Shown here piece by piece: positions 5,771-13,564 of a DNA stretch of 14,421 nt (its first letter is position 1; each line of letters begins with the position of its first letter). The stretch is from Lachnospiraceae bacterium (GTDB lineage: Bacteria; Bacillota; Clostridia; Lachnospirales; Lachnospiraceae). The stretch spans positions 1-14,421 of the forward strand of contig CAAEEI010000108.1 in NCBI GenBank assembly GCA_900754855.1. The letters are read 5' to 3'. A model generated the notes under the pieces. The model was not told the DNA's origin. It made no database searches and saw only the letters and a list, made by a program, of their open reading frames with translations. The position numbers were made by a program, and so were the translations under genes.

Positions 5771-6439
5771 ATGATGGAAAAAAGAGGAAAAATTATTGCG
5801 CCATCCATTTTATCCGCAGATTTTGCTCATCTGGGAAGAGACGTGACTACGGCGATCGAAGCCGGGGCACAATATCTTCATATTGATGTTATGGATGGGA
5901 TGTTTGTTCCGCAGATTTCCTTCGGATTACCGGTAATCAAAGCGCTCCGTCCGCTGACAGACATCGTGTTTGACGTGCATATGATGGTGGAAGAACCGGG
6001 ACGGTACGTGGAAGAATACGCACAGGCCGGGGCAGACATCATTACGGTGCACGCAGAGGCCTGTACGCATCTGGATCGGGTAATTCAGCAGATTAAAAAC
6101 AGCGGCGCAAAAGCTGCAGTGGCGCTGAATCCTGCCACACCGCTTTGTACTCTGGACTATGTTCTGGATCAGTTGGATATGGTTCTGCTGATGACGGTGA
6201 ATCCTGGTTTTGGCGGACAGAAGTATATTGCTTATTGTGACGAGAAGATTCGGCATCTGCGCAAGATGATCGAAGAGAGAAATCTGGATGTGACGATACA
6301 GGTAGACGGTGGGGTGAAAGCGTCCAATATTCAGCGCATTGCCCGGTGTGGCGCTGATATTTTCGTCTGCGGTTCAGCCGTGTTTGAAGGAAACATCACC
6401 GGAAATATGAAAGAAATCCTTAGTCAGTTAGAGGCGTAA
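5771..6439 (+). CDS. rpe: Ribulose-phosphate 3-epimerase
   Basis: It interconverts ribulose 5-phosphate and xylulose 5-phosphate in the pentose phosphate pathway, a metal-dependent cytosolic TIM barrel. At 222 residues it matches the family. Seen: APSILSADF (10-18), HIDVMDG with metal ligands H37 and D39, FDVHMMV with H70, VNPGFGGQ (143-150) forming the phosphate loop, and QVDGG with D179. The start was set at 5771 because GAGAGGGG ends seven bases upstream. A TTG eight codons earlier keeps the frame open but has no suitable ribosome binding site. First gene of a probable operon with mrp (67 bases downstream, no terminator) and ftsH. In many Firmicutes rpe follows rsgA/prkC; here it does not. 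Confidence 0.96.
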   Translation: MMEKRGKIIAPSILSADFAHLGRDVTTAIEAGAQYLHIDVMDGMFVPQISFGLPVIKALRPLTDIVFDVHMMVEEPGRYVEEYAQAGADIITVHAEACTHLDRVIQQIKNSGAKAAVALNPATPLCTLDYVLDQLDMVLLMTVNPGFGGQKYIAYCDEKIRHLRKMIEERNLDVTIQVDGGVKASNIQRIARCGADIFVCGSAVFEGNITGNMKEILSQLEA

Positions 6440-6506
6440 ATCGCCGGTAAAACATAAGTCGTTCAGACGGGAAAAAGACGTGTATAAGAAAGAGAGGTAA
6501 CAAGAG

Positions 6507-7337
6507 ATGAGTGAATGTACACATGATTGCAGTTCCTGCGGAGAAGTTTGTGCAGAAAGACAGAACAGCCCGGAGGATTTTCACGTAAAATTAAGTGAAG
6601 GAAGCGCAGTAAAAAAAGTAATCGGCGTCGTATCCGGAAAAGGTGGCGTAGGGAAATCCATGGTGACATCCCTGCTGGCCTGCGCGACCATGAGAGAGGG
6701 CTATAAAACAGCCATTCTTGATGGAGATATTACCGGTCCGTCCATCCCGAAAGCGTTTGGCGTGCATCAGAGTCTGGTGGGAAGCGCAGAGGGATTGATT
6801 CTGCCGGGAACAACGGCCATGGGCATCGACATGGTATCCGTGAATCTGATGCTGGCCAATGAAACGGATCCGGTTATCTGGAGAGGACCGGTTTTAGGCG
6901 GAGTCATCAAACAGTTCTGGGGAGAGACCCTCTGGCAGAATATCGATTATATGTTTATCGATATGCCTCCGGGAACCGGCGATGTGCCGTTGACGATCTT
7001 CCAGTCCATTCCACTGGATGGCATTGTCATCGTGGCGTCCCCACAGGAACTGGTAGGCATGATTGTGGAAAAAGCGGTGAATATGGCAAGAATGATGCAG
7101 ATTCCTATACTGGGTCTTGTAGAAAATATGAGTTATGTAGAATGTCCTGACTGTGGCAAGAAGATCTATGTATTCGGAGAAAGCCATATTGATGAAATCG
7201 CCGCACAGTATGATCTTCCTGTACTGGCCAGAATCCCAATGGATGCAGAGCTGGCTGCAGCTTGCGATGCAGGTAAGATCGAGTTTGTTGAAAGAGATTA
7301 TATGAAAGAAGCAGTCAGAGTTTTGGAGGCTGAATAA
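6507..7337 (+). CDS. Mrp/NBP35-family Fe-S cluster carrier ATPase
   Basis: A P-loop ATPase of the Mrp/NBP35 (ApbC) family, thought to hold and transfer iron-sulfur clusters in the cytosol. It has 276 residues. Seen: an N-terminal cysteine cluster C4, C8, C11, C15 (CTHDCSSCGEVC), deviant Walker A GKGGVGKS (44-51), DGDITGPS (72-79), IDMPPGTGD (151-159), and the CPDC pair C213/C216 that bridges dimers through the bridging cluster in this family. The N-terminal MIP18/DUF59 domain of the longer Mrp proteins is absent; the short Cys cluster is the NBP35-like arrangement. GAGAGG at 6492-6497 supports the start. ftsH starts five bases after its stop, so the two are very likely co-transcribed. Confidence 0.93.
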   Translation: MSECTHDCSSCGEVCAERQNSPEDFHVKLSEGSAVKKVIGVVSGKGGVGKSMVTSLLACATMREGYKTAILDGDITGPSIPKAFGVHQSLVGSAEGLILPGTTAMGIDMVSVNLMLANETDPVIWRGPVLGGVIKQFWGETLWQNIDYMFIDMPPGTGDVPLTIFQSIPLDGIVIVASPQELVGMIVEKAVNMARMMQIPILGLVENMSYVECPDCGKKIYVFGESHIDEIAAQYDLPVLARIPMDAELAAACDAGKIEFVERDYMKEAVRVLEAE

Positions 7338-7342
7338 ATTCA

Positions 7343-9307
7343 ATGAATAATAACAATAACCAGAATAATAATCCCAATAAGAAAAAAAATCTTCGATCAT
7401 GGGTCGTGATGTTGGTGATTTGCCTGGGACTGACCATGTTATTTACCAACGTAATGAACCGTTATCGGGATGGACAGCAGGAAGAAATCAGTTACAGTAA
7501 ATTCGTACAGATGCTGGAACAGGGAAAAGTAGAAAAAGTCACACTTTCCGAAGATCGTCTGCTGATCGAGCCGAAAACCCAGAAAAATCCGCTGATGAAG
7601 ACCGTATACTATACAACCCAGATGGATGATGAACAGCTGGTTGAACGTCTGCTCAAATCCAACGTGGAGTTTGGAAGGGAAGGAACGTCCACCTCTTCGG
7701 TGTTTACCCAGTTCCTGATCAGTTGGGTGCTGCCATTTGCCCTCATTTATGGTCTGATGTTCTTTTTGATGAGGGGCGTCGGCAAAGGCGGCGGCGTCAT
7801 GGGCGTCGGCAAGAGCAATGCCAAGGTCTATGTGGAGAAAAAAACCGGAGTGACCTTTGCGGATGTGGCCGGACAGGATGAGGCGAAGGAAACCCTGACG
7901 GAGATGGTAGACTTTCTTCATAATCCGGGGAAATATACCAAGATCGGCGCCAAACTGCCAAAAGGCGCCTTGCTGGTAGGCCCTCCGGGAACAGGAAAGA
8001 CCCTGTTGGCCAAGGCTGTGGCCGGGGAAGCCAACGTGCCGTTCTTTTCTTTAAGCGGTTCAGATTTTGTGGAAATGTTTGTCGGCGTCGGCGCATCCAG
8101 AGTGCGTGACCTGTTCAAACAGGCCCAGTCCATGGCGCCGTGCATCATCTTTATCGATGAGGTAGATGCCATTGGTAAGAGCCGTGACAGCCGCTATGGC
8201 GGAGGAAATGATGAAAGAGAACAGACCCTGAATGCGCTTCTGGCGGAAATGGATGGCTTTGACTCTTCCAAGGGACTGATCATTCTGGCGGCCACCAACC
8301 GTCCGGAGGTTCTGGATAAAGCTTTACTCAGACCGGGACGTTTTGACCGCAGAGTTATTGTAGAGCGCCCGGATTTAAAGGGGCGTGTGGAAACGTTGAA
8401 AGTCCATGCCAAAAATGTCCTGATGGACGATTCGGTGGACTTTGAAGAACTTGCTCTGGCGACATCGGGAGCCGTTGGTTCTGATCTGGCCAACATGGTC
8501 AATGAAGCCGCTTTAGGAGCAGTGAAGGCTGGCAGAAAATTTGTCAGTCAGAAAGATCTTATGGAAGCCGTGGAAGTGGTGATTGCCGGTAAAGAGAAAA
8601 AAGACCGGATTCTGGGTGAGGAAGAAAAGCGGATCGTGGCTTACCACGAAGTGGGTCATGCGGTGACCATCGCCGTACAGAAACATTCCGAACCGGTGCA
8701 GAAAATCACCATTGTCCCAAGAACCATGGGCGCTCTGGGCTATACCATGCAGATGCCGGAAGAAGAACGGTATCTGATGAGTAAAGAACAGATGCTCAGC
8801 GAACTGGTGGGTCTGTTCGGCGGCCGGGCTGCCGAAGAAGTGGTCTTCCAGTCGGTAACTACCGGAGCCTCCAATGATATTGAGCGGGCAACGGCGATTG
8901 CCAGAGCCATGGTTACCCAGTATGGAATGTCAGAGACCTTTGGTCTGATGGGGCTGGAATCCATAGAAAACCGTTATCTGGACGGACGGGCAGTGATGAA
9001 CTGTTCTGACGCTACCGGAGCCATGGTGGATGAGGAAGTAAAAAATATTCTGAAGGATGCTTACGATAAAGCGGTATCCATCATCCGGGAAAACCGGGAA
9101 GCCATGGACGAGATCGCCGCCTTCCTTCTGGAGAAGGAAACGATTTCCGGTAAAGAATTTATGGAAATCTTTAATCGCCATCAGAAAAATACAGCGGAAG
9201 AAAACGCTGCAGAGGAAAAAGTTGTGGCAGAAAATGCAGTGGAAGAGAACGCTGCAGAAGAAAAACCGGTGACGAAAGAAGCAGACGCACCGGAAACAGA
9301 AGAATAA
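7343..9307 (+). CDS. ftsH: ATP-dependent zinc metalloprotease FtsH
   Basis: A membrane-anchored hexameric AAA+ protease that degrades misfolded membrane proteins and regulators. It has 654 residues. Seen: asparagine-rich start, transmembrane segment about 19-39, external domain, transmembrane segment about 122-143, glycine-rich linker, Walker A GPPGTGKT (213-220), pore loop MFVG (245-248), Walker B IIFIDEVD (268-275), second region of homology with R330 and R333, zinc site HEVGH (435-439) and third ligand D512. The usual site reads HEAGH; valine is mild. The C-terminus (615-654) is an acidic Ala/Glu tail with an internal duplication. The ribosome binding site GGAGG (7325-7329) lies inside the end of mrp, 13 bases before the ATG, so translation is probably coupled to mrp. 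A terminator-like hairpin follows. Confidence 0.97.
   Translation: MNNNNNQNNNPNKKKNLRSWVVMLVICLGLTMLFTNVMNRYRDGQQEEISYSKFVQMLEQGKVEKVTLSEDRLLIEPKTQKNPLMKTVYYTTQMDDEQLVERLLKSNVEFGREGTSTSSVFTQFLISWVLPFALIYGLMFFLMRGVGKGGGVMGVGKSNAKVYVEKKTGVTFADVAGQDEAKETLTEMVDFLHNPGKYTKIGAKLPKGALLVGPPGTGKTLLAKAVAGEANVPFFSLSGSDFVEMFVGVGASRVRDLFKQAQSMAPCIIFIDEVDAIGKSRDSRYGGGNDEREQTLNALLAEMDGFDSSKGLIILAATNRPEVLDKALLRPGRFDRRVIVERPDLKGRVETLKVHAKNVLMDDSVDFEELALATSGAVGSDLANMVNEAALGAVKAGRKFVSQKDLMEAVEVVIAGKEKKDRILGEEEKRIVAYHEVGHAVTIAVQKHSEPVQKITIVPRTMGALGYTMQMPEEERYLMSKEQMLSELVGLFGGRAAEEVVFQSVTTGASNDIERATAIARAMVTQYGMSETFGLMGLESIENRYLDGRAVMNCSDATGAMVDEEVKNILKDAYDKAVSIIRENREAMDEIAAFLLEKETISGKEFMEIFNRHQKNTAEENAAEEKVVAENAVEENAAEEKPVTKEADAPETEE
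9191..9265 (+). repeat. Direct duplication in the FtsH C-terminal tail
   Basis: Two 30-base copies (9191-9220 and 9236-9265) match at 26 of 30 positions and encode TAEENAAEEK and AVEENAAEEK. This is a simple in-frame duplication in a low-complexity acidic tail. Confidence 0.75.
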
Positions 9308-9334
9308 AATAATCCTGCTCTTCAGGAAAATACG

Positions 9335-9398
9335 GAGCCGTTGTGATTTTGTTGCCGGAAAAATAACCGGAAAAACATTTTTGCAGCGGCTCATTTTA
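9335..9398 (+). terminator. Terminator-like hairpin after ftsH
   Basis: GAGCCGTTG (9335-9343) pairs with CAGCGGCTC (9384-9392) with one G-U. An inner CCGG (9355-9358) pairs with CCGG (9367-9370). ATTTTAT follows, a modest T-tract. It overlaps the uvrC promoter. Confidence 0.65.
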
Positions 9399-9407
9399 TG
9401 TTATACT
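9379..9407 (+). promoter_or_regulatory. Extended -10 promoter of uvrC
   Basis: TG-T-TATACT (9399-9407) is an extended -10. TTTTGC (9379-9384) gives a poor -35 at 17 bases. The 3' arm of the ftsH terminator stem lies inside it. The leader to uvrC is about 120 bases, purine-rich and without a clear gene. Confidence 0.55.
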
Positions 9408-9532
9408 CTTTCCCAGAGAGAGCGGATAAAACCCGACGACCGACCGGAGGGGAGACCGACAGGAGAGAAGTGGATTTTCCGCAGAAGAAAAGTAAGAAGA
9501 AGGGTAAGAAGAAAAAGAGAAGGGAGATACGG

Positions 9533-11437
9533 ATGTTTGATATTCAGGAAGAGTTGAAAAAACTTCCCGCCAGACCCGGCGTGTATCTGATGCATAATGC
9601 ACAGGACGAGATTATTTACGTGGGAAAGGCCAGGGTGCTGAAAAACCGCGTCCGGCAATATTTTCAGACCGGGTATAACCGGAGTGTGAAGATTCAACAT
9701 ATGGTTTCTCATATCGCTTATTTTGAATATATTATTACGGATTCGGAGCTGGAAGCGCTGGTGCTGGAATGTAATCTGATCAAGGAGCATCGGCCGCATT
9801 ATAACACTATGCTGAAGGACGATAAGAGTTATCCGTATATCCGGGTTACGGTGCAGGAGGAATATCCAAGGATTTTGTTTTGCAGGAATGTAAAAAGAGA
9901 CAAGTCCAGATATTTTGGCCCTTATACCAGTGCGGGCGCAGTGAAGGAGACCATTGAACTGATGCATAAAGTCTATAAAATCCGAAACTGCAGCCGGGTG
10001 CTGCCCAGAGATATTGGGAAGGAAAGAGCCTGCCTGTACCACCAGATCGGGCAATGTCAGGCGCCCTGTCAGGGGCTGATTTCCAAAGAAGAGTATCGAA
10101 AAAATGTGGATCAGGCCCTCCGGTTTTTAAATGGAGATGATAAAAAAATTCTCCGGGATCTGGAGGAAAAAATGCAGGCGGCCGCAGAAAATCTGGAGTT
10201 TGAGGACGCGGCGGAGTACAGAGATCTGATGAACAGCGTAAAGCGTATCGGAGAAAAACAAAAAATCAACGATACAGGGGGAGAAGACCGGGACATTATC
10301 GCCATGGCAAAGGAAGGCGATGAGGCGGTGGTATCCATTTTTTTTATCCGCAATGGCAAATTGCTGGGGCGGGATCATTTTCACATGGGGGGAATCGGAG
10401 ACAGCCAGTCATCGGAAATCCTCATGGATTTTATCAAGCAGTTCTATATGGGAACCCCGTTCATTCCCAGAGAGATTCTGGTGCAGGAGGAGATTCCGGA
10501 TCAGGAAATTCTGGAAAAATGGCTGGGGGATAAACGAGGGGCAAAAGTTATTTTTCTTACGCCGAAGAGGGGAAGTAAGCACAAGATGATGGAACTTGCC
10601 CGGGAAAATGCCCGGAATGTACTGGTGAAAGACAGTGAAAAATTAAAGAGAGAAGAAAAGCGAACGGCAGGAGCGGTTCGCGAGCTGGAGCAGCTTTTGG
10701 GCATACGGGGACTGAACCGGATGGAGGCTTTTGATATTTCCAATACCAATGGCTATGAAAATGTGGCGTCCATGGTCGTCTTTGAAAAAGGCAAGGCAAG
10801 GCGCAGCGATTATCGTAAATTTAAGATTCGAACAGTGGCCGGTCCGGATGATTACCGTTGTATGGAAGAGGCGCTGGAAAGGCGGTTTTCCCATGGGATA
10901 CGGGAAAAACAGGAACGGCAGGAAAAGGGCCTGGACGAAAAGCTGGGCAGTTTTACCCGGTTTCCGGATATTCTGATGATGGATGGCGGAAAGGGACAGG
11001 TAAACGTGGCTGTCCGCGTTCTGGAAAAGCTTCATCTGGATATTCCGGTTTGTGGCATGGTGAAGGATGATTTTCATCGAACCAGGGGATTATATTATCG
11101 CAATGAGATTATTGCATTTCCCAAAAATTCCGAAGCCTTCCGTATGATTACCCGGCTGCAGGACGAGGCGCATAGATTCGCCATCGAATATCATAAGAAT
11201 CTGAGGCGGAAAGGACAGGTTCGGTCGGTGCTGGATGAGATTAAAGGCGTTGGTCCGGCCCGGCGGAAAGCGCTGATGAAACATTTTAAGGACATTGACC
11301 GGATCCGGCAGGCGACGGTGGAGGAGTTATGTGCCGTTCCGGAAATCAGCGAAAAGGTAGCGGAAGAAATCCACAGCTTTTTTCATCAGGATATTCCGGG
11401 AGAGAAAAAGGATGCTGTACAAAATGGACAGATATGA
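9533..11437 (+). CDS. uvrC: Excinuclease ABC subunit C
   Basis: The nuclease of nucleotide excision repair; it makes both cuts around a lesion bound by UvrB. It has 634 residues, usual for the family. Seen: GIY-YIG domain (about 14-92; GVY 16-18, YVG 29-31), four cysteines C153, C167, C175, C179 matching the reported [4Fe-4S] ligands of E. coli UvrC, UVR motif (about 202-240) for UvrB contact, the RNase H-like domain with D401 (FDIS), D440, D484 (MMDGGKGQ) and H515 in DDFHRTRG, and tandem helix-hairpin-helix repeats (566-616). The start at 9533 has AGGGAG six bases upstream and matches the family N-terminus. The frame is open back to 9398, but that part is lysine-rich leader. hprK follows after 35 bases. 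Confidence 0.97.
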   Translation: MFDIQEELKKLPARPGVYLMHNAQDEIIYVGKARVLKNRVRQYFQTGYNRSVKIQHMVSHIAYFEYIITDSELEALVLECNLIKEHRPHYNTMLKDDKSYPYIRVTVQEEYPRILFCRNVKRDKSRYFGPYTSAGAVKETIELMHKVYKIRNCSRVLPRDIGKERACLYHQIGQCQAPCQGLISKEEYRKNVDQALRFLNGDDKKILRDLEEKMQAAAENLEFEDAAEYRDLMNSVKRIGEKQKINDTGGEDRDIIAMAKEGDEAVVSIFFIRNGKLLGRDHFHMGGIGDSQSSEILMDFIKQFYMGTPFIPREILVQEEIPDQEILEKWLGDKRGAKVIFLTPKRGSKHKMMELARENARNVLVKDSEKLKREEKRTAGAVRELEQLLGIRGLNRMEAFDISNTNGYENVASMVVFEKGKARRSDYRKFKIRTVAGPDDYRCMEEALERRFSHGIREKQERQEKGLDEKLGSFTRFPDILMMDGGKGQVNVAVRVLEKLHLDIPVCGMVKDDFHRTRGLYYRNEIIAFPKNSEAFRMITRLQDEAHRFAIEYHKNLRRKGQVRSVLDEIKGVGPARRKALMKHFKDIDRIRQATVEELCAVPEISEKVAEEIHSFFHQDIPGEKKDAVQNGQI

Positions 11438-11472
11438 TAAACTAAGGGTAAAAATAAGAAAAGGAGTACGGT

Positions 11473-12408
11473 ATGTATAAGGTGACATTAACACAGATTA
11501 TCGAAAAAATGGAATTAAAGAATCTCCTGCCGGATATTGATACAGACAGCATAGACATCAATCAGTCCGGCGTAAACCGGATCGCTTTGCAGCTTGCAGG
11601 CTTTTTTGAGCATTTTGATTCGGAACGTATTCAGATCATAGGAAATGTGGAGAATGCGTATCTCCAGCAGTTTGATGATAAACACATGATACCGATCTAT
11701 GAAAAGATTTTCGACAGCAAGATACCTTGTATCGTATTCTGCCGGGGACTGGAACCTAGCGACTGTATGCTGGATATGGCGGAGAAAAAGGGTGTGCCGA
11801 TTCTGGTGACGGCCATGCCGACGTCAGAATTTATCGCCGGAGCTGTGCGTTGGCTCAGTGAACAACTGGCGCCGCGAATCTCCATCCATGGCGTTCTGGT
11901 GGACGTCTACGGAGAAGGTGTGCTGATCATGGGAGAGAGTGGAATCGGTAAGAGCGAGGCCGCGCTGGAGCTGATTCGCCGCGGGCACCGTCTGGTCTCC
12001 GATGATGTGGTGGAGATCCGTCGGGTAAGCAACGATACCCTTGTGGGAACGTCGCCGGACATCACCAGACATTTTATTGAGTTAAGAGGAATCGGTATTG
12101 TGGATGTCAAGAGTCTTTTTGGCGTGGAGAGCGTGATGCTTAATCAGACCATCAATATGGTTATCCGTCTGGAAGACTGGAATAAAGAAGCCAATTACGA
12201 TCGTCTGGGACTGGATGAAGAATATATTGAATTTCTGGGCAGCAAGGTCGTTTGCTATTCCATTCCGATCCGTCCGGGCCGGAACCTGGCGGTGATCGTG
12301 GAGTCTGCGGCCATCAATTACCGGGCAAAACAGATGGGATATAATGCGGCGCAGGAGTTATATAATCGCGTAACAGGAAGCCTGAAAAAAGCGGAGGATG
12401 AATCATGA
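11473..12408 (+). CDS. hprK: HPr kinase/phosphorylase
   Basis: The sensor of carbon catabolite repression in low-GC Gram-positives. It phosphorylates Ser46 of HPr when fructose 1,6-bisphosphate and ATP are high, and removes the phosphate when phosphate is high. It has 311 residues. Seen: an N-terminal regulatory domain (1-130), SIHG with the conserved H139, Walker A GESGIGKS (154-161), GHRLVSDDVVEI (181-192) with the acidic pair, RGIGIVDVKSLFG (205-217) and the signature IPIRPGRNLAVIVE near the C-terminus. AAGGAG (11461-11466) lies six bases before the ATG. It is downstream of uvrC and overlaps glk. PfkA, which makes its activating ligand, is coded 9 kb upstream. Confidence 0.97.
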   Translation: MYKVTLTQIIEKMELKNLLPDIDTDSIDINQSGVNRIALQLAGFFEHFDSERIQIIGNVENAYLQQFDDKHMIPIYEKIFDSKIPCIVFCRGLEPSDCMLDMAEKKGVPILVTAMPTSEFIAGAVRWLSEQLAPRISIHGVLVDVYGEGVLIMGESGIGKSEAALELIRRGHRLVSDDVVEIRRVSNDTLVGTSPDITRHFIELRGIGIVDVKSLFGVESVMLNQTINMVIRLEDWNKEANYDRLGLDEEYIEFLGSKVVCYSIPIRPGRNLAVIVESAAINYRAKQMGYNAAQELYNRVTGSLKKAEDES

Positions 12409-13340
12409 AAAAATACGTATTAGGTGCAGATATAGGCGGAACAACAGTAAAACTTGGCTGGTTTACGACAGAGGGAAAGCTGTGCAGAAAATGGGAGATT
12501 CCGACCAGAACCGGAGAAGAATACGATATTCTCGGTGACGTGGCGGAAAGCTGCCGTAAGACGATACAGGAAGCCGGAGAAAGTCTTTCAGATTTTGCCG
12601 GTATCGGGATCGGAGTGCCGGGACCGGTGAGGGAAGATGGTTCCGTGGATGTCTGTGTAAATCTCGGCTGGGGAGAAAAACAGGTAAAAAAAGAAATGGA
12701 AGAGGCGCTGGGTATTCCGGCTGCCGTAGGCAATGATGCCAATGTGGCTGCTCTGGGAGAAATGTGGCAGGGCGGTGGAAAAGGATACCAGAATCTGGTC
12801 ATGGTTACGCTGGGAACCGGCGTTGGCGGCGGCGTCATCGTCGGAGGAAAAATCGTTTCCGGCGCCCATGGATACGGTGGGGAGCTGGGCCATATGCTGA
12901 TCAATATCCATGAGACCGCTTCCTGTAACTGTGGAAAACAGGGATGTCTGGAACAATATGCTTCTGCGACAGGCATTGCGCGTCTGGCACGGAAGGCAGT
13001 GGAGGATACACAAAAAGATACGGTGCTTGCCCGGGTGGATGTTCTGACGGCAAAGGATGTTTTTGACGCCGCCAAATACGGCGATGCAGTGGCGTTAGAA
13101 GTGGTGGATCGTTTTGCCCGGTATCTTGCCCGCGGACTGTCCTTTGTTTCCGGCGTCACCGATCCGGAAATCTTCGTCATTGGCGGCGGGGTATCCAAGG
13201 CGGGAACCATCGTCACCGACACCGTCAAAAAATATTTTGATTCCTTTGTTTTCGGCAGACAGAAAGATACAAAATTCGGATTAGCTACGCTGGGAAATGA
13301 TGCAGGCATCTATGGTTGTGCAAAATTAATTGTAGAATAA
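12405..13340 (+). CDS. glk: ROK-family glucokinase
   Basis: It phosphorylates glucose with ATP to glucose 6-phosphate, feeding glycolysis. It has 311 residues. Seen: phosphate-1 motif DIGGTTVK (9-16), catalytic D111 in GNDANVAALGE, GTGVGGG (137-143), sugar-binding E160 and H163 in GELGHM, and the ROK zinc motif CNCGKQGC (C174, C176, C181) with E183. The ATG overlaps the hprK stop as ATGA. GGAGG at 12393-12397 lies within the end of hprK, so translation is probably coupled. ROK kinases can also act on other hexoses; the clean glucokinase pattern and the hprK linkage favour glucose. A terminator ends the operon. Confidence 0.95.
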   Translation: MKKYVLGADIGGTTVKLGWFTTEGKLCRKWEIPTRTGEEYDILGDVAESCRKTIQEAGESLSDFAGIGIGVPGPVREDGSVDVCVNLGWGEKQVKKEMEEALGIPAAVGNDANVAALGEMWQGGGKGYQNLVMVTLGTGVGGGVIVGGKIVSGAHGYGGELGHMLINIHETASCNCGKQGCLEQYASATGIARLARKAVEDTQKDTVLARVDVLTAKDVFDAAKYGDAVALEVVDRFARYLARGLSFVSGVTDPEIFVIGGGVSKAGTIVTDTVKKYFDSFVFGRQKDTKFGLATLGNDAGIYGCAKLIVE

Positions 13341-13360
13341 TTGCCCTTGGGTGATTTATA

Positions 13361-13400
13361 TAAAGGCAGACACAAAGCCTGCCTTTATTTTGTGCTTTTT
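13361..13400 (+). terminator. Rho-independent terminator after glk
   Basis: TAAAGGCAG (13361-13369) pairs with CTGCCTTTA (13379-13387), followed by TTTTGTGCTTTTT. An alternative pairing, CACAAA (13371-13376) with TTTGTG (13389-13394), would compete with the main stem but is weaker. Confidence 0.88.
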
Positions 13401-13405
13401 AAACA

Positions 13406-13434
13406 TTGTACTTCCCATAAAATTAGAGTATGAT
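13406..13434 (+). promoter_or_regulatory. Promoter of murB
   Basis: TTGTAC (13406-13411) and TATGAT (13429-13434) are separated by 17 bases, a strong vegetative match directly after the glk terminator. Transcription would start near 13441. Confidence 0.7.
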
Positions 13435-13458
13435 AGAGTATATAACTACATATGGTAT

Positions 13459-13517
13459 GGAAAATATAATTTCCCTCAACCAAATTGAGCAAAAAGATTT
13501 TTTCGCGGTTTTTTGCC
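13459..13517 (+). other. Structured 5' leader of murB
   Basis: The roughly 124-base leader carries GGAAA/TTTCC (13459-13463, 13470-13474) directly abutting CTCAA/TTGAG (13475-13479, 13485-13489). An A-rich and T-rich segment follows, in which GCAAAAA and TTTTTGC can pair. No known riboswitch was recognised. Confidence 0.4.
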
Positions 13518-13564
13518 GACAGGAAAAGGTGACCAGGTGTATTTATAACATAATAGGAGATAAC

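Noticed and set aside
9398..9532. 45-codon lysine-rich N-terminal extension of UvrC
   Set aside because: The ATG at 9398 overlaps the -10 element. The residues are unlike UvrC, and AGGGAG before 9533 marks the proper start.
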